5,635 nt of DNA from Nitrospinota bacterium (GCA_018896985.1 JAHILQ010000070.1:1-5635); one strand, 5' to 3'; counted from the first letter of the stretch, positions 1 through 4,501 are shown. Program-made: numbers and translations. The notes: generated by a model from the letters alone, not told the origin.

Positions 1-15
1 AAGAAGGAGGTAACC

Positions 16-84
16 ATGTCCTGCAAACCGGGTCACAAATCAACATGTAAAACAAAAAAGACTGCAACGAAGAAAAAGAAATAG
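16..84 (+). CDS. Small Cys/His/Lys-rich peptide ORF, function unknown
   Basis: A 22-codon ORF begins with ATG five bases after a near-perfect Shine-Dalgarno AAGGAGG (positions 4-10) and ends at TAG. The peptide starts MSCKPGHKSTCK and continues as a very basic tail, with about half of all residues Lys. Cys3, His7 and Cys11 are spaced C-x3-H-x3-C, which could bind a metal, though nothing proves this. There is no signal peptide or membrane segment. I do not recognise a family. The strong, well-spaced ribosome site is the main argument that it is translated, since such a match is uncommon by chance. Whatever lies upstream is outside the window, so it could be the last gene of an operon. It converges on mtgA, with a hairpin-rich repeat between them. 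Confidence 0.5.
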   Translation: MSCKPGHKSTCKTKKTATKKKK

Positions 85-122
85 GCAATGAACAGGGTCT
101 GAAAGTTGAATCTTTGTTTTTG

Positions 123-224
123 TTGTCATTCCCGCTTGTCGGGAATCCCTTCGGGTTTTATCTTCGTCTGTCGAGGATCGGTTCGGAATCTTAAAGAAAG
201 ATTCTGGACGAGCCAGAATGACAA
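123..224. repeat. 102-bp MITE-like palindromic repeat between convergent genes
   Basis: The element is bounded by 9-bp terminal inverted repeats, TTGTCATTC (123-131) and GAATGACAA (216-224). Four hairpins can be drawn inside, each with 7-bp arms and a 5-nt loop: 128-146 (ATTCCCG/CGGGAAT), 160-178 (ATCTTCG/CGAGGAT, one G-U pair), 186-204 (GAATCTT/AAGATTC) and 201-219 (ATTCTGG/CCAGAAT). The last two share 201-204 and so exclude each other. Intergenic repeats with TGTCATTC...GAATGACA ends are a familiar type in several bacterial phyla, from general knowledge. No transposase is encoded. It lies between the small ORF and the end of mtgA. On the - strand the 201-219 hairpin is followed by CTTTCTTT, so it may end mtgA transcripts. 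No clear target-site duplication is visible. Confidence 0.7.
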
Positions 225-234
225 ATTATATGAA

Positions 235-1050
235 TTACTGATTCGCAGGCCGCTGGGTTTCAGGCTGGCCTGCTGAGTCAGATGGATTTTTATCTTTATT
301 TTCATTCCCCCAAACCTCTTCGTATTGAGGGACAATAATGCCTCTCTTTATCATTATGTTATAAATCAGATTTGAGCGGTTCACAACATATTTTGAATCG
401 CCGGCAGGATTATATCTTCTCGGATTCGGAAGCACGGATGCAAGTCTGGCAGATTCTTCCGGAGTAAGGGCAGACGCAGACTTCCCATAATAATGACCTG
501 CGGCAGCCTCAATGCCAAATATCCCCGTGTCTCCCCACTCTGCTACATTGAGGTATAATTCAAGAATCCTCTTCTTTCTGAGTATCTTTTCCATCCTCCA
601 TGTGATGACCGCTTCCTCTATCTTCCTCAGAGGATTTTTTGAGGGCGAAAGGTAAAGGTTCTTTGCAAGCTGCTGAGATATGGTGCTTCCGCCGGCCTTG
701 AATTTACCTGCCTTTATATCTTTTTCCATTGCCTTCTGCATCGCCTCATAATCAAAACCCTCATGGCTCCAGAACTTGTCATCTTCGGCAATAAGCACAG
801 CCTTTATAAGATATGGAGATATCTGCGAGATAGGAACCCATTTCTGCTGGATTCTGTATTTCTTACCCTGCCTTTTCCATTCCCTTTCCCTGTATTCCAT
901 AAAAGCAGTTTTCTTAGGGTTGTGCCTTTTGAGGCTTTCAATATCAGGCAAGCTGAAATAGAGATAGGCGGAGATTCCGGAGATGAGGAATACAACAAAA
1001 ATCCAGCATATCTTTTTAAACGAACTCTTCTTTCTTTTTCTTCTTGCCAT
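235..1050 (-). CDS. mtgA: Monofunctional biosynthetic peptidoglycan transglycosylase (GT51)
   Basis: The 271-aa protein polymerises lipid II into glycan strands at the outer face of the inner membrane. A basic N-terminus (residues 2-13) is followed by one membrane segment (about 14-32), giving a type II membrane protein. The GT51 domain spans about 75-240. It has EDDKFWSHEGFD (89-100) with catalytic Glu89, GGSTISQQLAKNLYL (120-134) with the second conserved Glu region following, RKIEEAV...ELYLNVAEWG (142-173), and GIEAAAGHYYGK (179-190). There is no transpeptidase domain, and the length is close to MtgA (about 240 aa) rather than class A PBPs. A hydrophilic Asn/Ser/Pro-rich tail of about 25 residues (247-271) is extra. 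The ATG start gives a complete anchor. No good Shine-Dalgarno precedes it (a weak CAGGTG lies about 20 bases upstream). It converges on the small ORF and is divergent from the cassette gene. Confidence 0.93.
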   Translation of the reverse strand: MARRKRKKSSFKKICWIFVVFLISGISAYLYFSLPDIESLKRHNPKKTAFMEYREREWKRQGKKYRIQQKWVPISQISPYLIKAVLIAEDDKFWSHEGFDYEAMQKAMEKDIKAGKFKAGGSTISQQLAKNLYLSPSKNPLRKIEEAVITWRMEKILRKKRILELYLNVAEWGDTGIFGIEAAAGHYYGKSASALTPEESARLASVLPNPRRYNPAGDSKYVVNRSNLIYNIMIKRGIIVPQYEEVWGNENKDKNPSDSAGQPETQRPANQ

Positions 1051-1151
1051 AGCGGATGGTATTTTAACACCTGACTGGAAAATAAGTATTCGGAGCTGAG
1101 TAATAAGCCTTGACAGGAAGCAATATTAAAAACTTCTTCTATCTTTTTGCT

Positions 1152-1180
1152 TTGACAGGGAATAAGCAAAATAGTAGGAT
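1152..1180 (+). promoter_or_regulatory. Sigma70-type promoter upstream of the cassette block
   Basis: A consensus -35 TTGACA (1152-1157) and a -10 TAGGAT (1175-1180) are separated by the optimal 17 bases. A TATAAT follows at 1180-1185 but is too far from the -35 (22 bases). Transcription would start near 1187, giving a leader of about 100 nt to the gene at 1289. The promoter lies upstream of the first attC-like site, i.e. outside the putative cassette, which is where an integron places its common cassette promoter. Confidence 0.55.
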
Positions 1181-1207
1181 ATAATAATAAAAAGTTAAGG
1201 ATTTCAA
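1179..1207 (-). promoter_or_regulatory. Candidate mtgA promoter
   Basis: Reading leftward, TTGAAA (1207-1202) is followed after 17 bases by TTATAT (1184-1179). This would give an mtgA leader of roughly 120 nt. Its -10 overlaps the -10 of the + strand promoter at 1152-1180, so the two would compete for polymerase. The region is AT-rich and such matches arise easily by chance. Confidence 0.25.
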
Positions 1208-1210
1208 ATT

Positions 1211-1260
1211 TATAACCAAAAACGCAATTAATAGGAATTGCGTCTATTAAATTGTTATGC
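1211..1260 (+). other. Possible degenerate attC-like site at the left cassette edge
   Basis: ATAAC (1212-1216) is complementary to GTTAT in GTTATGC (1254-1260), which is one mismatch from the cassette core GTTRRRY. Between them is a perfect 8-bp hairpin, ACGCAATT (1222-1229) and AATTGCGT (1236-1243), with a 6-nt loop. The outer spacers are unequal (5 and 10 nt) and there is no extrahelical base, so it is a poorer attC than the site at 1801. A second short palindrome, ATTGT/ACAAT (1251-1265), overlaps it. It could also simply be a leader hairpin or operator for the following gene, whose AAGGAGGG and ATG come 14 and 29 bases after the core. Confidence 0.3.
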
Positions 1261-1288
1261 ACAATAAAGCCAAAAGGAGGGACAATCA

Positions 1289-1795
1289 ATGACCATGGAG
1301 GAGCGCTTGGAAATGATGGAGAAGGAACTGAAGGTCGTAAAACGTCAGAAGATTTTATCATGGGTGGGGGCCGTTGCATTTTTCTTTGTGGCTATTGTGG
1401 CTATTATGATGAATCCCCAAGGTAATATAGCCGCTCAAGGCAAGCTTTTGGATGAGATCCGGGCTACACGTATCGTGCTGGTCGATAAAAGCGGGATGGA
1501 ACGGGCTGTCCTGGCACTGGATGCGGACAAGGGGATGGTTGGGTTGGTCATGCGAGACAAGCATGTGGGAGCAAGTGCTGTATTAGGAACGTCAGGGCTG
1601 AATCTGAGAGACGAAAGTGGGAAGCCACGAGCTGTCTTGGCATTCGATGCGGACAAGGGCGAACCCGGACTAGCTTTGTTTAGCCAGTCTGGGAAGGCGC
1701 GAGCTCTCCTATTAGTTGACAAAGACGGGCCTGCGCTTTCATTACGAGACGATAAAGGGAATCAGCGTTGGTTCACACCTTCTTCGGCTAAATGA
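1289..1795 (+). CDS. Membrane-anchored protein with degenerate ~22-residue repeats, function unknown
   Basis: This 168-aa protein has three parts. Residues 2-20 are charged and likely helical or coiled-coil (MEERLEMMEKELKVVKRQ). Residues 23-42 form one hydrophobic membrane segment. Residues 60-161 hold a degenerate repeat of about 22 residues: L-x-L-x-D-x-S/K-G-x-x-R-A-V-L-x-x-D-x-D-K-G-x-x-G. The clearest copies are at 62-85, 104-127, 128-148 and a final half unit at 149-161 (LSLRDDKGNQRW). Alternating hydrophobics with Gly/Asp turns suggest a small beta-solenoid or stacked beta hairpins facing the periplasm. I recall similar 'DENGKxRA...DGPGL' hypothetical proteins but no assigned role. ATG 1289 follows GGAGG (1276-1280) by 8 bases; an in-frame ATG at 1295 is further from it. 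It looks like the cargo of an integron-type cassette, ending five bases before an attC-like site. Confidence 0.8.
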   Translation: MTMEERLEMMEKELKVVKRQKILSWVGAVAFFFVAIVAIMMNPQGNIAAQGKLLDEIRATRIVLVDKSGMERAVLALDADKGMVGLVMRDKHVGASAVLGTSGLNLRDESGKPRAVLAFDADKGEPGLALFSQSGKARALLLVDKDGPALSLRDDKGNQRWFTPSSAK

Positions 1796-1800
1796 AACAT

Positions 1801-1934
1801 TTCATAACAAGGCGTTGGAGATTGAACGAGTACCAGCGGTGACCTTTTTGGTTTTTAATAATATGAGGAGTGCAAATCAGTTTTCAGCAAGTTAGTGTGT
1901 TACATGGTACTCGTCACTCAACTTTGCATTAGTC
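1801..1934 (+). other. attC recombination site (integron cassette), VCR-like length
   Basis: The left end TAACAAGGCGTTGGAG (1805-1820) matches the left-hand attC pattern TAACAA-NN-CGTT-NN-AG at every defined base. L'' GTTGGAG (1814-1820) pairs with L' CTCAAC (1917-1922), leaving one G (1818) unpaired, the extrahelical base typical of attC. R'' TAAC (1805-1808) faces R' ATTA (1928-1931), and both R-L spacers are exactly 5 nt (1809-1813 and 1923-1927). Inside is a perfect 10-bp stem, ACGAGTACCA (1826-1835) and TGGTACTCGT (1905-1914), with unequal unpaired spacers (5 and 2 nt) and a terminal loop of 69 nt. The one defect is R' ATTAGTC instead of GTTRRRY: the crossover G appears mutated to A (1928). 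The length of about 134 nt resembles Vibrio-type repeats. Confidence 0.72.
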
Positions 1935-1945
1935 CAAAGAAAGTA

Positions 1946-1985
1946 TTGACACAACTACTCTGCATGGCGTACACTATACCGTACG
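1946..1985 (+). promoter_or_regulatory. Toxin-antitoxin promoter with overlapping operator
   Basis: TTGACA (1946-1951) and TACACT (1970-1975) are spaced by 18 bases. The -10 lies within an inverted repeat CGTAC-N8-GTACG (1968-1985), a likely operator for the antitoxin or toxin-antitoxin complex, as these operons are autoregulated. YefM is known to bind TGTACA-type palindromes, and GTAC cores are present here. The Shine-Dalgarno GGAGGTGA (1992-1999) follows. The promoter begins only about a dozen bases after the upstream attC, so the pair would carry its own promoter within its cassette. Confidence 0.55.
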
Positions 1986-2003
1986 TTGATTGGAGGTGAA
2001 ATT

Positions 2004-2246
2004 ATGACGACAATAACAGTAACCGAAGCAAGAAAAAAACTGTACCGTTTGATAGACGAAGTGGAAGATTCACACGAGGCTGTACATATTACAGGGAAAC
2101 GCGGCAGGGCTGTGATAGTTTCTGAAAACGATTGGAATTCTATTCAGGAAACGCTTTATTTGCTTTCGATTCCAGGCATGGGAGAATCAATACGCAAGGG
2201 TTTGAAAACGCCTGTCGAAAAATGTTCAAAAGAGCTTCGCTGGTGA
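2004..2246 (+). CDS. Antitoxin of the Phd/YefM family
   Basis: An 80-aa antitoxin that should bind and neutralise the adjacent RNase toxin and repress the shared promoter. The N-terminal part (residues 1-50) has the family pattern: TVTEARKKLYRLIDEV (5-20), then ITGKRGRAVIVSENDW (29-44), forming the DNA-binding and dimerisation domain. The tail LYLLSIPGMGESIRKGL...VEKCSKELRW (51-80) is the toxin-wrapping segment typical of YefM partners of YoeB/Txe toxins. The start is ATG 2004, five bases after GGAGGTGA. A TTG at 1986 is in frame but overlaps the ribosome site and is rejected. The stop overlaps the toxin start (GTGA), so the two are translationally coupled. It lies in the cassette block between mtgA and thiD. 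Confidence 0.9.
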   Translation: MTTITVTEARKKLYRLIDEVEDSHEAVHITGKRGRAVIVSENDWNSIQETLYLLSIPGMGESIRKGLKTPVEKCSKELRW

Positions 2247-2506
2247 TATGTAAAATTGTATACACCAGGCAAGCTCGAAAAGATGCAAAAAAGATTTCTG
2301 CTTCAGGATTGCGCCCTCAGACAGAAAGATTGATTACGATATTGGAAGAAAATCCTTATCAAGACCCTCCGCCTTTCAAGAAACTGGTTGGTGATTTGGA
2401 AGGCGCATATTCCAGACGCATAAATATACAGCATAGACTTGTCTATGAGATTCTTGATGAAATTAAAACAGTTAAAGTAATACGCATGTGGACACACTAT
2501 GAATAG
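2243..2506 (+). CDS. YoeB/Txe-family mRNA-interferase toxin, catalytic Glu position altered
   Basis: An 87-aa RelE-superfamily toxin. YoeB-type toxins cut mRNA in the ribosomal A site. The start is GTG 2243, whose last bases overlap the antitoxin stop in GTGA; the nearby ATG 2248 is out of frame and closes at once. The conserved block YSRRINIQHRLVYEI (56-70) supplies the conserved basic residues, and the C-terminus MWTHYE (82-87) has the His-Tyr pair (His85, Tyr86). In E. coli YoeB the key residues are Glu46, Arg65, His83 and Tyr84. Aligning back from SRR, Glu46 falls on Lys46 in PPPFKKLVGDLEG (42-54), where relatives usually read (F/Y)EKLVGDL. The toxin may therefore be weakened or may use another base such as Glu53. 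Length is normal and no frameshift is seen. Confidence 0.88.
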   Translation: MICKIVYTRQARKDAKKISASGLRPQTERLITILEENPYQDPPPFKKLVGDLEGAYSRRINIQHRLVYEILDEIKTVKVIRMWTHYE

Positions 2507-2515
2507 ATGGCAGGC

Positions 2516-2556
2516 GAACAAATCACTCCAGCGGATTCTGAGCTTAAAGATTAAGT
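2516..2556 (+). other. Short attC-like remnant overlapping the end of thiD
   Basis: GAACAAATCACTCCAG (2516-2531) agrees with the attC left-hand pattern TAACAA-NN-CGTT-NN-AG at all but three defined bases. CTCCAG (2526-2531) pairs with CTGAG (2538-2542), leaving one unpaired C, again like an attC L box with an extrahelical base. The R-L spacers are equal (6 nt each, 2520-2525 and 2543-2548). The right end GATTAAGT (2549-2556) would be GTTAAGT, a GTTRRRY core, with one A inserted. However, the right half coincides with the last codons and stop of thiD, so its similarity may be accidental, and at about 41 nt it is shorter than normal attC sites. Confidence 0.35.
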
Positions 2557-3308
2557 AACCCCATTCCCTTCCCAATGTGGTAAGCATTTTTTATTGCATT
2601 GTCTATAAATTCCTTTGTCTTCTTCACTGACTCCAGAGTCGAATGACCTGTTGCAAGCAACGCAGTTATACCAGATGAAAAGGCGCATCCTGTGCCGTGA
2701 TATTCCCCTTCCCTCTTAACAGACTCTATCCTGAAAAAACTGAATCCGTCATAGTATAAATCAAGAGCCTCTCCTTCCAAATGTCCTCCTGTTATCACCA
2801 CATTCTCAGTCCCCATCTTTTTCAATTCCTTTGCAGCTTCCTCCATCTGAGTCACGTCTTCTATTGATATGCCTGTCAGAACGGATGCCTCATAGATGTT
2901 CGGGGTTATCACCTTTGCCAATGGAAAAAGCTGTTCTCTTATTGCATCCAGTGTTCCGTCTTCAATAAGACTGACCCCTGATGATGATACGGTAACAGGG
3001 TCTATAACGAGGTTTTTAAGTGAATATTTTCTTATAGTTTCAGCTATTACGCCTACCATCTGTCTGCTGTAAAGCATTCCTGTCTTAACTGCATCAGGCG
3101 TTATATCTTTTAAAAGAACGTTTAGCTGCTCTGCAAAGAAATTCTTATCAACAGGAATGACAGAGATTACGCCCTCTGTGTTTTGGGCTGTGAGCGCGGA
3201 AGCAACCGAAAGTCCATGAACACCGAATGCCCTGAATACTTTAATGTCAGCCTGAAGTCCTGCCCCGCCTGTAGGATCAGAACCTGCTATAGTGAGCACG
3301 GATTTCAT
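2544..3308 (-). CDS. thiD: Hydroxymethylpyrimidine / hydroxymethylpyrimidine-phosphate kinase
   Basis: The 254-aa ribokinase-fold enzyme phosphorylates 4-amino-5-hydroxymethyl-2-methylpyrimidine (HMP) and then HMP-P with ATP to give HMP-PP for thiamine phosphate synthesis in the cytoplasm. The signature GSDPTGGAGLQADIK is at 9-23, the substrate-contacting AQNT at 41-44, KTGMLYS at 75-81, DPVTVSSSG at 103-111 (usually DPVMVAKSG), TPNIYEASVLTG at 135-146, and the anion-hole motif GTGCAFSSG at 205-213 with catalytic Cys208. Length is normal, and the C-terminal GKGMGLLNL replaces the common GHGPxNH ending. No thiamine genes adjoin it and no TPP riboswitch is seen. The ATG is preceded by TATAAT rather than a ribosome site, suggesting a leaderless mRNA. 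Its last codons overlap a possible attC remnant from the neighbouring cassette block. Confidence 0.95.
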   Translation of the reverse strand: MKSVLTIAGSDPTGGAGLQADIKVFRAFGVHGLSVASALTAQNTEGVISVIPVDKNFFAEQLNVLLKDITPDAVKTGMLYSRQMVGVIAETIRKYSLKNLVIDPVTVSSSGVSLIEDGTLDAIREQLFPLAKVITPNIYEASVLTGISIEDVTQMEEAAKELKKMGTENVVITGGHLEGEALDLYYDGFSFFRIESVKREGEYHGTGCAFSSGITALLATGHSTLESVKKTKEFIDNAIKNAYHIGKGMGLLNL

Positions 3309-3314
3309 CTGTGA

Positions 3315-3320
3315 ATTATA
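3315..3320 (-). promoter_or_regulatory. thiD -10 box, leaderless arrangement
   Basis: On the - strand TATAAT is followed by exactly six bases and then the thiD ATG. Transcription usually starts about 7 bases after the -10, which falls on the A of ATG. No Shine-Dalgarno lies upstream. No convincing -35 is seen at 16-18 bases; a partial TTAATC lies 20 bases upstream. thiD is divergent from acsE, so it needs a promoter in this gap. Confidence 0.5.
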
Positions 3321-3574
3321 CTATATCTCTGCATCAAAAGGATTAACAGGCTGAGGGCTATAAATCTAAAAAGCTTATAGGTTCATAAAAATTAAAAATT
3401 GTCAATAATCTTTACCTGCTTAAGAAGTTTATGTTACCATTTATAACTTATCTCCGGCTTTATTGTTTAAGCCTGAAATATTATAGTTTGATCCGGAATT
3501 ATTGCCTATTATTTGTAGAATTTTCTTTTTGAAAAATTTTCTTATGGAGTAAAATACCCAAGGAGGTTTCAGGG
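3321..3574. other. AT-rich divergent intergenic region before the acs genes
   Basis: This gap separates thiD from acsE. It is strongly AT-rich with many A and T runs and must contain the acsE promoter, but no clear TTGACA/TATAAT pair with proper spacing is visible. Candidate -10 boxes are TATAAC (3442-3447), TATTAT (3479-3484) and TAGAAT (3516-3521), none with a good -35. The only firm signal is the acsE ribosome site AAGGAGG (3560-3566), eight bases before ATG. No RNA gene or riboswitch is recognised. Confidence 0.4.
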
Positions 3575-4432
3575 ATGTTGATAATCGGTGAGAAGCTTAG
3601 CATCATAGCCAAGAGAGTCAGAGAGGCAATGATAAAAAAGGATAAGGGACCTATACAGGAGATCGCAATCTCCCAGTGGAAAGCCGGCGCAGGAATGATA
3701 GATGCAAACATAGGCCCTGCGGAAGACGGCGGAGAAGATTTAATGCAGTGGATGGTTACGACAATACAGGAAGTCGTATCATTGCCGATATGCCTTGACA
3801 CAACAAATGCTAAAGCAATAGAGGCAGGACTTAAGGTGCATAACAACCAATGGGGAAAACCTTTAATAAATTCAACATCAAACGACCCTGAGAGATTTCC
3901 CATTCTTGAACTCGGGGCAAAATATAATGCTCATGTTATAGGCCTTACAGTCGGAAAAGGAGGGCTTCCGGCAGATGCGGAAGAGCGAGCTGCAATAGCG
4001 GCAGAAATAATGGGAAGGGCCATGGAATACGGCGTTCCGCTTGAAGACATCTACCTTGACCCCTTGGTCTTGCAGATTGCAACCTCTCAGGACCACGCAA
4101 GGCATGTAATAAAGGCAATAGCAATGTTCCAGGAAATGAATGATCCGCCGATGAAGACCGTTGTCGGCCTTAGCAATATCTCCAACGGTTGCCCCAAGGC
4201 ATTGAGGCCGATTCTGAATAAACACTATTTTATAATGCTTATGAACGCCGGACTTACTGCCGCCATTGCAGATGCTCATGAGATGGCGGAAGCCGTTCAG
4301 GAGAAGAAGATGATTGATGATGTCCTTGCCGGGAAAAAGATTGATGACGCTAAAAAAATGACAGAGATAACAAAAACGATTGATGTCATTATGGGCAAAA
4401 CCCTTTATGCGCATTCGTATTTGGAAATGTAA
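3575..4432 (+). CDS. acsE: Methyltetrahydrofolate:corrinoid/iron-sulfur protein methyltransferase
   Basis: The 285-aa cytoplasmic enzyme moves the methyl group of CH3-H4folate to Co(I) of the corrinoid iron-sulfur protein in the carbonyl-forming side of the Wood-Ljungdahl pathway. It has the pterin-binding TIM-barrel fold shared with dihydropteroate synthase and MetH. Visible signatures are IIGEKLS at 3-9 (commonly IGERIN), MIDANIGP at 41-48, PICLDTTN at 71-78 with Asp75, KPLINSTS at 95-102, LTVGKGGLP at 124-132, LDPLVLQIAT at 161-170 and GLSNISNGCP at 198-207, where Asn201 matches the catalytic Asn199 of Moorella MeTr. It is about 20 residues longer than Moorella AcsE (262 aa), mostly a Lys/Asp-rich C-terminal helix region. 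It is first of acsE-acsD-acsC, and an inverted-repeat spacer separates it from acsD. Confidence 0.93.
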   Translation: MLIIGEKLSIIAKRVREAMIKKDKGPIQEIAISQWKAGAGMIDANIGPAEDGGEDLMQWMVTTIQEVVSLPICLDTTNAKAIEAGLKVHNNQWGKPLINSTSNDPERFPILELGAKYNAHVIGLTVGKGGLPADAEERAAIAAEIMGRAMEYGVPLEDIYLDPLVLQIATSQDHARHVIKAIAMFQEMNDPPMKTVVGLSNISNGCPKALRPILNKHYFIMLMNAGLTAAIADAHEMAEAVQEKKMIDDVLAGKKIDDAKKMTEITKTIDVIMGKTLYAHSYLEM

Positions 4433-4442
4433 AAAGCAGTGA

Positions 4443-4501
4443 CAGTGTCAGTTAACAGTGTCAGTTTTTTACTGACACAGACACTAATCACTGACACTAA
4501 T
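4443..4501 (+). repeat. Paired 13-nt direct/inverted repeats in the acsE-acsD spacer
   Basis: CAGTGTCAGTT occurs at 4443-4453 and 4456-4466, 13 bases apart. GACACTAAT occurs at 4480-4488 and 4493-4501, also 13 apart. ACTGACAC (4471-4478 and 4490-4497) is the complement of the left word. An inner hairpin forms from GTGTCAGT (4458-4465), a T5 loop and ACTGACAC (4471-4478), and an outer 9-bp pairing joins AGTGTCAGT (4444-4452) to ACTGACACT (4490-4498). The T-run is in the loop, not after the stem, so this is not a standard terminator. The structure ends just before the acsD ribosome site GGAGG (4506-4510), so it may affect mRNA processing or acsD translation. Confidence 0.75.

Larger units (their letters stand above)
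1255..2549 (+). mobile_element. Two-cassette, integrase-less integron-like block
   Basis: Two + strand gene units sit between two - strand housekeeping genes. Unit 1 runs from the core at 1254-1260 through the membrane repeat protein to the attC at 1801-1934. Unit 2 runs from there through the YefM/YoeB pair to a short attC-like remnant at 2516-2556. Each gene or gene pair is followed closely by its attC-like sequence (5 and 9 bases after the stop), as in integron cassettes. Toxin-antitoxin pairs with their own promoter are well-known cassette cargo in sedentary integrons. No intI gene lies in the window, so this may be a CALIN-type cluster or insertion at a secondary site. The middle attC is the strongest evidence; the outer two are weak. 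Confidence 0.55.

Noticed and set aside
126..335. 69-codon - strand ORF across the end of mtgA and the repeat
   Set aside because: It is out of frame with mtgA, reads through the palindromic repeat, and has no ribosome site or recognisable domain.
1110..1115. TTGACA as a second + strand -35 box
   Set aside because: No acceptable -10 lies 16-18 bases downstream; the region there is CTTCTT-rich.
804..1379. 191-codon - strand ORF overlapping mtgA and the start of the cassette gene
   Set aside because: It overlaps two well-supported genes, covers the promoter region, and its protein has no family features.
1986..2003. TTG start extending the antitoxin by six residues
   Set aside because: The extension translates the Shine-Dalgarno itself; ATG 2004 is correctly spaced from it and gives the usual family N-terminus.
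3161..3170. GAATGACA within thiD as a second copy of the 123-224 repeat end
   Set aside because: It is a short word inside conserved coding sequence with no matching second end.
3309..3400. TPP riboswitch before thiD
   Set aside because: The - strand leader lacks the CUGAGA-type core, and the -10 box abuts the ATG so there is no room for an aptamer. The + strand CTGAGG near 3351 lacks the other conserved parts.
3878..4414. 178-codon - strand ORF antisense to acsE
   Set aside because: It lies entirely opposite a clear acsE; the composition looks like a reverse-frame shadow and there is no ribosome site.
4458..4478. Rho-independent terminator after acsE
   Set aside because: The stem is good but the T-run is in the loop and no T-tract follows, and acsD follows at once in the same orientation.
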